Part shown: in pieces, positions 1 to 8,032 of the stretch
Layout: every line of letters starts with the position of its first letter
Position numbering within the stretch: position 1 is the first letter of the stretch
From: an uncultured Lachnospiraceae bacterium
Lineage (GTDB): Bacteria; Bacillota; Clostridia; Lachnospirales; Lachnospiraceae
Assembly: GCA_902803745.1 (NCBI GenBank)
Contig: CADCRB010000007.1
Coordinates: forward strand, 1 to 26,505
Length of the DNA stretch: 26,505 nt
Reading direction: 5' to 3'
Translations under genes and position numbers: made by a program
Notes under the pieces: generated by a model
The model's database searches: none
Told to the model about the DNA's origin: nothing
Seen by the model: the letters and a program-made list of their open reading frames with translations, nothing else

Positions 1-113
1 GTCCCGGCCAGATTCTTTCCCAGCTTTGTTATGATGCCATCTGATATGCATATATCCAAAATTTCATCTATATGATTTACAGGATCTATGACCCGGGCTT
101 TCTTTATCAGCAT
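1..113 (-). CDS. pyrC: Dihydroorotase, N-terminal fragment (cut by window edge)
   Basis: The minus strand from the ATG at 113-111 reads MLIKKARVIDPVNHIDEILD and continues to the window edge in the same frame (about 37 codons). This matches the characteristic N-terminus of class I dihydroorotases (PyrC), the zinc enzymes that cyclise carbamoyl aspartate in pyrimidine synthesis. The metal-binding HxH motif lies outside the window, so the call rests on the N-terminal beta-strand pattern only. The start lies 6 bases after the stop of the acyltransferase gene, and the end of that gene (GGAAAG) can serve as its ribosome binding site, so the two are translationally close. It looks like the distal gene of the envelope operon that begins at 4626. 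Confidence 0.72.
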   Translation of the reverse strand, partial: MLIKKARVIDPVNHIDEILDICISDGIITKLGKNLAG

Positions 114-119
114 CGTCTA

Positions 120-857
120 CTATCTTTCCTGCTCCGCTTCGAGCATTCTTCGTATATCATCCTGACAAATTTGAGCAATATGCTTTAACTGCTCTTTATC
201 AAGTACTCCAGGATCTACCGGATTGCCATAAGAGATTGTGACTTTGTTGGACTTTATCCGCGGAAACTGTCTCTCAAGTATCTCCCTTGTTCCGTGAATA
301 GCCACGGGAACTATTTTAATTCCGGATTTTATTGCAATTTTAAAGGATCCCTCCTTAAACGGATTCATATCCAGTTCAGATTCTCCTTTTGATCTTGTGC
401 CCTCAGGATAAATCAATATAGATATCCCGCTTTTGGCATCTTCTATGCATCCGAGGATTACCTGAAGACTTTGTTTCAAATCCTTCCTGTCCATAAATCG
501 GCATCGCATCAGGATCATCCACCAACTTAAGATTGGAACTCTTTTTATCTCTTTCTTAGATACTATTGCCGTTGCCCTGAACATCTGCGCATACAGCAGG
601 ACTATATCAAAAAAACCTCTGTGATTAGCGACATACAGCACGGCCTCTTCTTTAGGCACGCTTTCCTTTCCTTTTACCGTTACTCTGGCTCCTGCCAGAA
701 ATCCTACAACCCCGAAGGCCCAGGAGATCATTACCTGTGCATACCTGTCTCGCGATGGCAAATCAAATAGACCTATAAGATATCCTATGGGAATAAGTAT
801 AAGCGAAACCAGTAAAAAAGATACTACAAATAGCAGAACGATTATAAGCCTTATCAT
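120..857 (-). CDS. plsC: PlsC-family 1-acylglycerol-3-phosphate acyltransferase
   Basis: This 245-residue protein has an N-terminal membrane segment (residues 1-30) and the two diagnostic acyltransferase motifs: NHRGFFD at 78-84, which is the catalytic NHx4D, and YPEGTRS at 150-156, the glycerol-phosphate binding motif. The family transfers an acyl chain to lysophosphatidic acid at the inner face of the membrane, making phosphatidic acid. The ATG at 857-855 overlaps the TGA of ddl (854-856) as ATGA, so the two are translationally coupled. Its stop is 6 bases before pyrC. The family is certain from the motifs. The exact acceptor lipid is inferred, because paralogues of this family in Firmicutes can use other lysophospholipids. 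Confidence 0.9.
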   Translation of the reverse strand: MIRLIIVLLFVVSFLLVSLILIPIGYLIGLFDLPSRDRYAQVMISWAFGVVGFLAGARVTVKGKESVPKEEAVLYVANHRGFFDIVLLYAQMFRATAIVSKKEIKRVPILSWWMILMRCRFMDRKDLKQSLQVILGCIEDAKSGISILIYPEGTRSKGESELDMNPFKEGSFKIAIKSGIKIVPVAIHGTREILERQFPRIKSNKVTISYGNPVDPGVLDKEQLKHIAQICQDDIRRMLEAEQER

Positions 858-2053
858 GTCCCGGACCCCTTTGACCCCTTCAGGCCATTAAGGCTTGTTT
901 GATTCAGTATGTTCGTCTCAAAACTGAAGGTAACCCTTTCTTCGTCACGTCTGCGCTTCATAGCAAGCTCTATCAGTCTGTCCAAAAGTCTTTCGTAGGA
1001 AAGCCCTGTCGGTTCCCACAGATAGAAAGAAAGTGATCCGGGTATAGTATTTATCTCATTCAGATATAATTCTCCCGTCGCCCCGTCTATCATAAAATCA
1101 AACCGTACTACTCCGCTGCAATTTAAGCATTGAAATGCACGAACGGCTAACTCCCTGATCCGTTTTGTCATATCATCCGGTATAGGGGCAGGTATTGTTC
1201 TTGCAACCGATGCCATACCCTTAGAAGAACCTCCAGTCTTTGAGCTTTTTCCTCCGGACATATATTTATCTTCATATGATAGTATTTCATTCGAATGATA
1301 TGGCTCTTCACACAGGGAAGCTTTTGCCTCATCCGCATCTCCCAAAACAGAACAGTTTATCTCCTTCAGCTCCATTATGGCATGCTCGGCTATGATGGTA
1401 TTTGAAAAGGTAAATGCACTGTCAAGTGACTTTATGAGTCCTTCTTTATCATGTGCTATCGATATCCCGACAGAAGATCCTGAATTTACAGGTTTTATTA
1501 TCACAGGGTAACCGATTGCTCCCTCAATATCGGCAATGAGTTTGTCAAGGTCCTTATAATCTTTAGTTGTATATCTTCTACATGGCAATACTGGTATATC
1601 ATTATCCTCAAAGACAGTTTTCATTATGTACTTGTCCATACCGACAGCGGCGCTCGTCACATCGCATCCGGCAAAGGGAATCCCCCAGGTTTTGATATAT
1701 CCCATAAGGGTACCATCTTCCACATTGGTACCGTGAACAATAGGCAGTACGATATCCAGCTCTATCGGTTTCATACCAAACAGCCTTTGAGGATATGCCA
1801 CAAGCAAATAGTGTCCATTTTCTTTCACGGGGATAACTCTCTGCGAGATTTTTAGCAAAGCCGGTATGTCTTTGTATGATTCGATATTCCCTGTTTCCCC
1901 GCCTACATAAAGTTCGTTGTCTTTTGTAAGATATATAGCTGTAGCTTCATACTTCTCTTTGTTCAGATTCGCCATTGCCTGAAGAGCCGATATTATCGAG
2001 ACCTCATGCTCCACTGATCTCCCGCCGAATATCACTCCTACCCTTATTTTCAT
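854..2053 (-). CDS. ddl: D-alanine--D-alanine ligase
   Basis: The protein is 399 residues and makes the D-Ala-D-Ala dipeptide used by MurF. The N-terminal motif GGRSVEHEVSIISA is at 10-23, the ATP-grasp lysine and loop KPVNSGSSVG at 187-196, and the metal-site segment RFDFMIDG...LNEINTIPGS at 317-340. A SYEDKY segment at 259-264 matches the tyrosine-bearing region of true D-Ala-D-Ala ligases rather than the histidine of VanA-type D-lactate ligases (inference). It is longer than the usual 306-370 residues because of a Gly/Ser/Lys-rich insertion near 266-281 and a polar tail after about 372. It lies between murF (30 bases upstream) and plsC (4-base overlap), the expected setting for wall precursor synthesis. 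Confidence 0.93.
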   Translation of the reverse strand: MKIRVGVIFGGRSVEHEVSIISALQAMANLNKEKYEATAIYLTKDNELYVGGETGNIESYKDIPALLKISQRVIPVKENGHYLLVAYPQRLFGMKPIELDIVLPIVHGTNVEDGTLMGYIKTWGIPFAGCDVTSAAVGMDKYIMKTVFEDNDIPVLPCRRYTTKDYKDLDKLIADIEGAIGYPVIIKPVNSGSSVGISIAHDKEGLIKSLDSAFTFSNTIIAEHAIMELKEINCSVLGDADEAKASLCEEPYHSNEILSYEDKYMSGGKSSKTGGSSKGMASVARTIPAPIPDDMTKRIRELAVRAFQCLNCSGVVRFDFMIDGATGELYLNEINTIPGSLSFYLWEPTGLSYERLLDRLIELAMKRRRDEERVTFSFETNILNQTSLNGLKGSKGSGT

Positions 2054-2083
2054 CTGCGCCTCCCATTTATATTTAAGGTTTGA

Positions 2084-3550
2084 CTAATAATTATCCGTCA
2101 GATCATTTTCGATAAGCACAGTCTTGTGTGCTTCTCCCGGTATTCGCTTAACAAATGCCATGGCATCGTTAAAGGACGACGCCACCCATATTTTTTCTTC
2201 CGGAAATCCTTTATCCAAAAGGCCCTGCTTAATCGCATTTGTATTCCTGTTATCAACTATTACAGCGTAATCGGCATTATCTGCTATCTCAGAACCAAAC
2301 TCCCGGTTCAGCCTATCCTGTTCCTCCCCGAGTTCCACCATTCCGGGTGTTATCACCACTTTTATATCTTCGTCAAACATCGCCAGTGTTTCAAGTGCTG
2401 CCTTTGCTCCCGAAGGGTTCGAATTATACGCATCATCTATAATCAGAAGTTCCCCCTGGTCTATAAGGTTAAGTCTATGCTCTACCGGAGCCAGTCTTCT
2501 AACAGGGATCACAAGCTCCTTTAGGGAAATACCGAGGGTATGACTTACAGCGATAGCCCCTGTAACATTTATGACATTATGCTCACCAACAAGACGCATA
2601 CTGTATCTCTGCATATCACCATTCGGAGCCGTAACAGTGAATTCTGTTCCGTTTCTTCCGGTCTTTATCTCCGTCGCGTTATATCTGCCGATTCCCTTAA
2701 GGGAATATGTCACTGCTCCATTATATTTATTATATGAGCTTATATTCTCATTATCCTGATTAAGGAATATCCTGCCTTCTTCCTTTGTCTTTTCATATAC
2801 TGCATCGGGAAGCTCAAATTTTGTGCTCTGTATATTTTCAATAGATTTGAAACTTTCCAAATGCTGAGGACCTATGGATGTCACTATTCCATAATCCGGA
2901 TGCACTATATCGCAAAGCTCTTTGATATCACCGACATTCCTTGCTCCCATTTCACAGATAAAATACTGATGGGTCGGACGCAGCATATCATTAATAGTTT
3001 TCGTGACCCCCATAGGGGTATTATATGACTCCGGAGTAGCAAGAACTTCATATTTCGAAGAAAGCAATTCTTTAAGATAAAACTTCACGGAAGTTTTTCC
3101 ATAAGAACCGGTGATCCCGATAACCTTGATATCAGGCATATCAGCAAGAGATTTTACTGCTCTGTTCCTGAAACCCTTTGCTATAGTTTCCTCTATGGGT
3201 TTATTTATTATATTGGAAATAATGGGGGCAAAGGGAGCCATCACAAGAGCATATAAGACAGCGATCAGAAGCAAAGAATACTGGTTTCCGAAAAACCTGT
3301 TTATTATGCATATAATAAGAAACCAGAGAACCGTCGTGATAAGAAGCCTTATTACCCTCGGCGTAAACACCAGGGGTTTTTTGGCTTTTCCTTCAGCAAA
3401 GCACTTTGTAAAATGCCTTCCGTAGTTTTTTAGGATCCAGGAGGCATGCACTTTGTTTTTATATCCGTTCTGTTGGAACATATGCACGGCATAAAGGAGA
3501 ATCTGTGCCGCATATATAATGACTATGAGAGAAATAATTAGGCAGATCAT
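2084..3550 (-). CDS. murF: MurF-like Mur ligase with N-terminal membrane segments
   Basis: This 488-residue protein carries the Mur ligase ATP-binding loop GITGSYGKTS at 145-154 (Lys152), the central region with the probable carbamylated lysine in QSTKFE near 244, and IDDAYNSNPSGAKAALE at 371-387, a hallmark of MurF (UDP-MurNAc-tripeptide:D-Ala-D-Ala ligase). Its first 140 residues do not resemble the soluble uridine-binding domain of classical MurF. They hold hydrophobic segments at about 1-23, 67-87 and 91-114 separated by a basic stretch. The ATG overlaps the stop of the methyltransferase (ATGA, 3547-3550), and ddl, which makes its substrate, follows after 30 bases. The reaction is inferred from C-terminal motifs and from this neighbour. 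A different membrane-bound Mur ligase activity is possible. Confidence 0.82.
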   Translation of the reverse strand: MICLIISLIVIIYAAQILLYAVHMFQQNGYKNKVHASWILKNYGRHFTKCFAEGKAKKPLVFTPRVIRLLITTVLWFLIICIINRFFGNQYSLLLIAVLYALVMAPFAPIISNIINKPIEETIAKGFRNRAVKSLADMPDIKVIGITGSYGKTSVKFYLKELLSSKYEVLATPESYNTPMGVTKTINDMLRPTHQYFICEMGARNVGDIKELCDIVHPDYGIVTSIGPQHLESFKSIENIQSTKFELPDAVYEKTKEEGRIFLNQDNENISSYNKYNGAVTYSLKGIGRYNATEIKTGRNGTEFTVTAPNGDMQRYSMRLVGEHNVINVTGAIAVSHTLGISLKELVIPVRRLAPVEHRLNLIDQGELLIIDDAYNSNPSGAKAALETLAMFDEDIKVVITPGMVELGEEQDRLNREFGSEIADNADYAVIVDNRNTNAIKQGLLDKGFPEEKIWVASSFNDAMAFVKRIPGEAHKTVLIENDLTDNY

Positions 3551-4626
3551 ATCTTCCTCTTTATTATCATATGTATTTCTGATGCCTGTTCATGTCGGTC
3601 AACAACATTCTGCATCTCATCAAGCATTGGTAAGAACCTGTCCGAAAACTCACGGCGAAGTCTCATATTATCGTTCTGATCAAGACAAACGCATATCATG
3701 CGATATAGATCCATCATATCTGATCCGAACTTCCATGTCGCATATTCGGCAAAACCAATGCTCTCTGCCATATAGGCGACAGAGCTTTCCGTAAATAAAT
3801 GCGTATGCGTCCCTCCTGCATGACGATTGTAACAGTTCTGATGCGCTGCCTCAAAAACACAGCTTAAGGAAAACATCGGTACAGAAAAGTATACATACCG
3901 TATACGTCTGTTCTTTTTTATTGCGGATAATATGTCGTCAAGATTTGTAATATGCTCCAAAACACCAATGAATGTTGCCACGTTAACATCCGCCGTTTCT
4001 ATAATAGATGCAATATCCGGCGCATCAACCTGTGTTAATATGTCTTCTCCGTTCATGGTGTTGGCAAACTGCACCTGCGGTTCAGATATCTCTATTCCGT
4101 CTACCTGTTCTATGCCCAGCTTCTTCAGCGCGGAAACAAAGTATCCAGATCCGGCGCCGTCATCCAGAATCCGAATGTCCTTTATTTTTATGCCGTCCTT
4201 TTTTAAGGCATCTATCAGAAATTCGGCCTTCGGAATATATATCGTGTCACGCCTTTTTTCATATTGCTTCCTGTCTTCCTCAGAATAGTTCGCAAGATAG
4301 TCATCATCGATATATACCCTTGATGCGAAATCATCATTATCCAAATACTCGGAATTAACGTGGCCGCATTCAGGGCACATATAATAGCTCATCCGTTGAC
4401 TGTGATACAACTCCGTCTGACCGGCATTCACGCCGACAGGACTATGACATATCTTGCACTCTGTTCTCTTAGGCTGTATAAGCAGGGCTTCCGCCTGATG
4501 TGAAGACAGCTTTAGCATTTCTTCGTTTTTTTCAAAAAAATCGGATTTGATCTTAATTATATCGCCTACTGATTTACTGTATTTTCTATCCAAAGCAATT
4601 TTCCCTCTATATTTCGATCTGTGCAA
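3547..4626 (-). CDS. Class I SAM-dependent methyltransferase with zinc ribbon
   Basis: This 359-residue protein has an N-terminal zinc-ribbon-like pair, CKIC at 57-60 and CPEC at 84-87, followed by the Rossmann motif I ILDDGAGSGYF at 153-163 and an acidic residue after strand 2 (GIEIS, 177-181), the usual SAM-binding layout. The substrate is not evident. Such Cys pairs occur in sugar and small-molecule methyltransferases as well as in uncharacterised families. The start used is TTG at 4626-4624, because no ATG lies upstream of the first ribbon except Met37 (ATG 4518), which has no good ribosome binding site. The gene heads the operon and overlaps murF by 4 bases, which suggests but does not prove an envelope-related role. 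Confidence 0.75.
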   Translation of the reverse strand: MHRSKYRGKIALDRKYSKSVGDIIKIKSDFFEKNEEMLKLSSHQAEALLIQPKRTECKICHSPVGVNAGQTELYHSQRMSYYMCPECGHVNSEYLDNDDFASRVYIDDDYLANYSEEDRKQYEKRRDTIYIPKAEFLIDALKKDGIKIKDIRILDDGAGSGYFVSALKKLGIEQVDGIEISEPQVQFANTMNGEDILTQVDAPDIASIIETADVNVATFIGVLEHITNLDDILSAIKKNRRIRYVYFSVPMFSLSCVFEAAHQNCYNRHAGGTHTHLFTESSVAYMAESIGFAEYATWKFGSDMMDLYRMICVCLDQNDNMRLRREFSDRFLPMLDEMQNVVDRHEQASEIHMIIKRKI

Positions 4627-4647
4627 CTACTACGCCGAAGCTGCAAA

Positions 4648-4677
4648 ATAATACAAACATTCATACACTGAAAGCAA
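4648..4677 (-). promoter_or_regulatory. Promoter of the methyltransferase-murF-ddl-plsC-pyrC operon
   Basis: On the minus strand TTGCTT (4677-4672) is followed after 18 bases by TATTAT (4653-4648). The transcript would start about 20 bases before the TTG at 4626. A second candidate, the extended -10 TGTTATACT, lies further upstream at 4704-4696. Both sit in the 112-base divergent gap shared with the alpha/beta hydrolase gene. Confidence 0.45.
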
Positions 4678-4719
4678 TTTTAGATTGGCTATAGAAGTAT
4701 AACACAAAATGTATGTCTG

Positions 4720-4728
4720 TGGTATAAT
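4720..4728 (+). promoter_or_regulatory. Extended -10 promoter of the alpha/beta hydrolase gene
   Basis: TGGTATAAT is a perfect extended -10 element (TGn followed by TATAAT). I see no -35 hexamer close to TTGACA at 16-18 bases. A start site 6-8 bases downstream falls near 4735, only a few bases before the ATG at 4739. Confidence 0.6.
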
Positions 4729-4738
4729 CTACCTGGTT

Positions 4739-5494
4739 ATGAGGATAGATGTAAATGGCATACAAACATATTACGAGGAATACGGAACTGCTGATGCTCC
4801 TGTTGTACTTGTGCTGCCGGGTTGGATGGCTAAAGCCAGCCTGTACAGGATAGTATCCGATACCATATCAGGTAGGTATCGGGTGATCCTGCTTGATCTG
4901 CCGGGTTTTGGAGGAGATACGCCAGAGCCTCCTGAATCCTGGGATCTTGACGGTTTTACAGACTTTACTCTTGCTTTTATAGAATCCATAGGTGTTTCAT
5001 CTCTCACCCTGATGGGACACAGCTTTGGCGGTCGTATCATAATCAAGCTGATGGCAAGAAAGGAACTCCCACTAAATATAGACAGTATTGTTCTGATTGA
5101 TTCAGCGGGAGTACGGCATGATCTTTCAGAAGCAGCAAAAAGAAAGCAAAAACTGTTTAAAATCGCCAAACATTTCATGTCGGATAAACAGATAGAGCAT
5201 TATAAGGAAACCCATGGTTCAGCAGACTACAGAGCCGCAACACCCCTTATGCGGGAATGTATGGTTAAAGCAATAAATGAAGATCTTACCCCGTTATTAA
5301 AAGAAGTAACTCCTGATACTCTGCTGATCTGGGGAAGTGCAGATACTGCTACTCCGGTCAGCGACGGAGAGCTTATGGAAAAATTGATGCCAAATGCGGG
5401 ACTCGCATTAATAGAAGGCGCAGGGCATTTTCCGTTTTCAGACGCCCCGGTCGTATTTGCAAGTATTTTACGAAGCTATTTTAACATTCAGTGA
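4739..5494 (+). CDS. Alpha/beta hydrolase
   Basis: With the ATG at 4739 the product is 251 residues and begins MRIDVNGIQTYYEEYG, the normal beginning of this fold. The nucleophile elbow GHSFGG places Ser at 95, the acid is probably Asp202 (in LLIWGSADTATP) and the base His230 (in GAGHFPF). The oxyanion-hole LPGW lies near residue 27. It has no signal peptide, so it is cytosolic. The substrate is unknown: these enzymes cleave esters, lactones, C-C bonds or epoxides. An upstream in-frame ATG at 4709 is rejected because it lies before the TATAAT at 4723-4728. The next gene, an AEC permease, begins 22 bases after the stop, so the pair probably forms an operon. Confidence 0.85.
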   Translation: MRIDVNGIQTYYEEYGTADAPVVLVLPGWMAKASLYRIVSDTISGRYRVILLDLPGFGGDTPEPPESWDLDGFTDFTLAFIESIGVSSLTLMGHSFGGRIIIKLMARKELPLNIDSIVLIDSAGVRHDLSEAAKRKQKLFKIAKHFMSDKQIEHYKETHGSADYRAATPLMRECMVKAINEDLTPLLKEVTPDTLLIWGSADTATPVSDGELMEKLMPNAGLALIEGAGHFPFSDAPVVFASILRSYFNIQ

Positions 5495-5516
5495 TATTAT
5501 TCGGAGATTCTGTCAG

Positions 5517-6452
5517 ATGAATACTTTACTCCTTTTCTTCCAGATGCTTATGCTGTTTGCGATGATGATGACGGGTTATGCCGCCTTTAGAATGAAGGTG
5601 TTTGACGATATCGGTCAGCATCAGATAAGTAAAATCGTAGTGAATGTCCTGAATCCATGTCTTGTAATCTCTGCAATAGCAGGAGACCGGCCTTCCGACA
5701 GTGAAAACCTGACATTACAAAACTTTATTTCAGCGCTGGTATTTTATGCATTTTTTATCCTGGCAAGCTATATTTTTTTCTTTTTAAAAAGCAGGATCGG
5801 AAAAAAAGATATACAAGAACTGAAACTAGAGCAGCTAATGCTTTTTCTGTCAAATCTGGGTTTTTTCGGAATACCTGTGGTAAAGGCACTCTTTGGCGAT
5901 GAGTATGTTATTTATCTTATTTTTTATATGCTTCTTTTCAATATTGTTGCTTATACATTGGGTATTTATATCGCTATGCCAAAAACAAAAGGCCATAAGG
6001 GATTTTCTTTTAAGCTGATATTTAATTCAGGTACTGTAATAAGTATGATAGCGATCATTTTGTATCTATCGGGAATACCAATACCTGATACGGTCGGAAA
6101 CTTCTTTTCATATATGGGAAATGCCTGCATACCTCTGTCCATGCTTTTAATCGGGGGCTCACTCGCGCAGATGGATCTTAGGACAGTCTTTACAGACAAA
6201 AACATCTACTTGTATATACTCTTACGCAATCTCATTGTCCCGGGAATTGGAATTCTTATGCTTCGTATGCTGCCTTTCGATGCAGCAATAGTAAAGATAT
6301 GCTGCCTTACCGCCAGTATGCCGATCGCCGCTCTGACAGGAATGCTGGCTGAGCAGTATGCTCACAAGGGTAACTACTGTAACAAGATGATAGCAATGTC
6401 AACGATCCTTTCCGTTATAACCGTGCCCCTGCTATCTCTTCTTTATCTGTGA
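5517..6452 (+). CDS. AEC-family membrane transporter (auxin efflux carrier type)
   Basis: This 311-residue, strongly hydrophobic protein has about 10 predicted membrane segments in two halves of five. The N-terminal half holds the conserved stretch ISKIVVNVLNPCLVISAIAG, in which Asn-Pro breaks a helix as in AEC and bile/anion symporter folds. The family exports or takes up small organic acids such as malate or malonate, but the substrate here is not visible. The ATG at 5517 is chosen because GGAG at 5503-5506 lies 10 bases before it and because the preceding in-frame codons still overlap the hydrolase gene. The gene ends 7 bases from the stop of the convergent lipoprotein gene. Confidence 0.85.
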   Translation: MNTLLLFFQMLMLFAMMMTGYAAFRMKVFDDIGQHQISKIVVNVLNPCLVISAIAGDRPSDSENLTLQNFISALVFYAFFILASYIFFFLKSRIGKKDIQELKLEQLMLFLSNLGFFGIPVVKALFGDEYVIYLIFYMLLFNIVAYTLGIYIAMPKTKGHKGFSFKLIFNSGTVISMIAIILYLSGIPIPDTVGNFFSYMGNACIPLSMLLIGGSLAQMDLRTVFTDKNIYLYILLRNLIVPGIGILMLRMLPFDAAIVKICCLTASMPIAALTGMLAEQYAHKGNYCNKMIAMSTILSVITVPLLSLLYL

Positions 6453-6459
6453 TCACTGA

Positions 6460-7749
6460 TCAAAGTCCGATCCATCCCTTAGAATCCGTAAACATCAGTC
6501 CTGAGATTGATATTTCTCCGTCATGATTAACTGTACAGACCTTCCAAAGTGTACCCAGTCTGCCCGATGGCTCACGATAAGCTGCAACAATCCCCTTATT
6601 ATTATATATGGTGACTGTCATATAAGTACGGCCTATAGTTCCCGCCATATCTTCCTTTGAGATATACTCGCTGTCTTCCACAAACAACGCATATCCGTTT
6701 TCAGTCTTTGAAGGATCAAACTTTACCTGAGTTCCTTTTTCCAGATCCTGATCATCCGTATTTACAAGCACCATTGTCATTATATTACTATCCGATGTGA
6801 GTACTGCAGCATATTCATTATCTTTAAGCTTCACAGGAGATTTTGCTTTCACATTCATAAGGTATACATCGGTATCGTGAACACCCTGCCCTTCCGGCGC
6901 CACGTATTCCCTCCCCAAAGAATATTCAGGGATCCCCTGTATAATATGCACGTCATTCAGAGTACTGACTGCACAGTTATCATAAAAATAGCTTAGATTA
7001 TATGTATCATCTTCTTGCGGAACCATAAAAGAATAATAACCGTCCCCGTCAGTCATTGTTTCATCGTTATAATCTCCTGCAACATTTCTAAGCTTCACCT
7101 GTACATTTTTCAGAACCCCACCCTGCTCATCTCCTACATAGCCGTAAAGCAAAGTCATAGCCTTCTGTTTACCGGCCTCTTTTATCGCTTTTTGCGCATC
7201 ATCAATGACTTCGCTTACATAGTCGGACTCTGTATCTTCCAGATCTACATCTGAAGGTAAAGAAACCGTTCCGAAAACATCGGTTTTTTTCTGCCTAATA
7301 TAGGCAACATCGTCACCCTTATAATAATATTCACTCTCCAGCCTTCCTTCGGACCCATAATCTTCAGTTACAATCTTTATTATGCGTTCATCGCCAAAGT
7401 ATACGGACATATCTACGATGTCCCCGCTTTTTTCATCAGTGGTCCTGCTTCTAAAGAAATTATCAGCAGATGAAAGAGCCAGCTTATCATCCGATTCATC
7501 CGCATATGATCTGTCAGGATATATTATCTTTTCCTTGCTGTCAGAACTGACGCTTTTCTCTTCGCTCTGTGAATCATTTCCTGATATCGGTTTTACAGCT
7601 GTTGTTTCCTGAGTAGATTGCTCTTCTGACTCTCCCACACTTTCATCCGTCGGAAGTGTGATCTCGTTATTTTCATTGCTGCAGGAAATCAAAAAAATCG
7701 TCAGCACTAATACAGCCATAAACTCGGTTTTCCTTGTGAATCCTCTCAT
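6460..7749 (-). CDS. Lipoprotein with a CarboxypepD-reg/Cna-B-like domain
   Basis: This 429-residue protein has a lipoprotein signal peptide: basic MRGFTRK, a hydrophobic core and the lipobox LISC with Cys at 23. Then come a Ser/Glu/Thr-rich linker (24-80), a region without recognised motifs (85-195), a beta-sandwich near 200-272 with the GYV...G..V..V.L....G....T..DG.YSF pattern typical of carboxypeptidase regulatory-like or Cna-B domains, and a C-terminal beta-rich part. It should be anchored to the outer face of the membrane. I do not recognise the specific family and no enzymatic residues are evident. The ATG has a good ribosome binding site (AGGAG, 7 bases). The gene stands alone and converges with the AEC permease gene. 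Confidence 0.75.
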   Translation of the reverse strand: MRGFTRKTEFMAVLVLTIFLISCSNENNEITLPTDESVGESEEQSTQETTAVKPISGNDSQSEEKSVSSDSKEKIIYPDRSYADESDDKLALSSADNFFRSRTTDEKSGDIVDMSVYFGDERIIKIVTEDYGSEGRLESEYYYKGDDVAYIRQKKTDVFGTVSLPSDVDLEDTESDYVSEVIDDAQKAIKEAGKQKAMTLLYGYVGDEQGGVLKNVQVKLRNVAGDYNDETMTDGDGYYSFMVPQEDDTYNLSYFYDNCAVSTLNDVHIIQGIPEYSLGREYVAPEGQGVHDTDVYLMNVKAKSPVKLKDNEYAAVLTSDSNIMTMVLVNTDDQDLEKGTQVKFDPSKTENGYALFVEDSEYISKEDMAGTIGRTYMTVTIYNNKGIVAAYREPSGRLGTLWKVCTVNHDGEISISGLMFTDSKGWIGL

Positions 7750-7790
7750 ATTCCAGCTCCTCTTATGAATCCTTATAATTCCTCAATGCA

Positions 7791-7820
7791 ATTATAAACT
7801 ATATTCTAACATAGAAGAAA
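7791..7820 (-). promoter_or_regulatory. Probable promoter of the lipoprotein gene
   Basis: TATAAT on the minus strand (7796-7791) lies about 42 bases before the ATG at 7749. The best -35, TTTCTT (7820-7815) at 18 bases, is poor and lies inside the stem of the tRNA-Gln downstream hairpin. Confidence 0.4.
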
Positions 7821-7842
7821 CTTCCCAAAAATGGGAAGTTTC
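7817..7842 (-). terminator. Hairpin after tRNA-Gln, probable terminator
   Basis: A 10-base perfect stem GAAACTTCCC/GGGAAGTTTC with a six-base loop starts seven bases after the tRNA 3' end on the minus strand. It is followed by a broken T-rich tract (TTCT), so it may be a weak terminator or a processing signal. Confidence 0.6.
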
Positions 7843-7848
7843 AATCTA

Positions 7849-7921
7849 CTGGGCTGGAAGGATTCGAACCTTCGAAGTGACGGAGTCAGAGTCCGTTGCC
7901 TTACCGCTTGGCGACAGCCCA
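7849..7921 (-). tRNA. tRNA-Gln (anticodon CTG)
   Basis: The 73-nucleotide minus-strand sequence folds as a complete cloverleaf. The acceptor stem is TGGGCTG with CAGCCCA, the anticodon stem is ACGGA/TCCGT around the loop CTCTGAC (anticodon CUG, reading CAG), and the T arm contains GGTTCGAATCC. The U1-A72 pair and discriminator G73 are identity features of bacterial tRNA-Gln. No CCA is encoded. In these bacteria a UUG isoacceptor normally exists elsewhere, so this is the minor CAG-reading species (inference). Confidence 0.93.
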
Positions 7922-7943
7922 CCATATATTTGGAACGAATGAT

Positions 7944-7972
7944 ATTATACACACAAGCCACTTCGAATGCAA
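7944..7972 (-). promoter_or_regulatory. Promoter of tRNA-Gln
   Basis: TTGCAT (7972-7967) and a perfect TATAAT (7949-7944) are separated by 17 bases on the minus strand, 22 bases ahead of the mature tRNA 5' end. Confidence 0.75.
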
Positions 7973-7983
7973 GAAAAAATTTC

Positions 7984-8013
7984 TTGCCTGGCTGCCTGTA
8001 ATTGTATTATACT
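7984..8013 (+). promoter_or_regulatory. Promoter of tRNA-Val
   Basis: TTGCCT (7984-7989) and TATACT (8008-8013) are separated by 18 bases, and the tRNA begins 19 bases downstream. Its -35 lies only 11 bases from that of the divergent tRNA-Gln promoter, so the two polymerase sites are back to back. Confidence 0.68.
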
Positions 8014-8032
8014 GAATAGGTCTCTTATTTCA

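Noticed and set aside
854..2053. A VanA/VanB-type D-Ala-D-Lac ligase
   Set aside because: The SYEDKY segment and chromosomal pairing with murF fit an ordinary D-Ala-D-Ala ligase, and no vanH or vanX-like gene is near. The NTIPG motif alone is shared by both groups.
6453..6459. A bidirectional terminator between the AEC permease and lipoprotein genes
   Set aside because: Only 7 bases separate the stops and I see just a small TGATCA repeat without a T run. Any termination signal must lie inside the opposing coding sequence.
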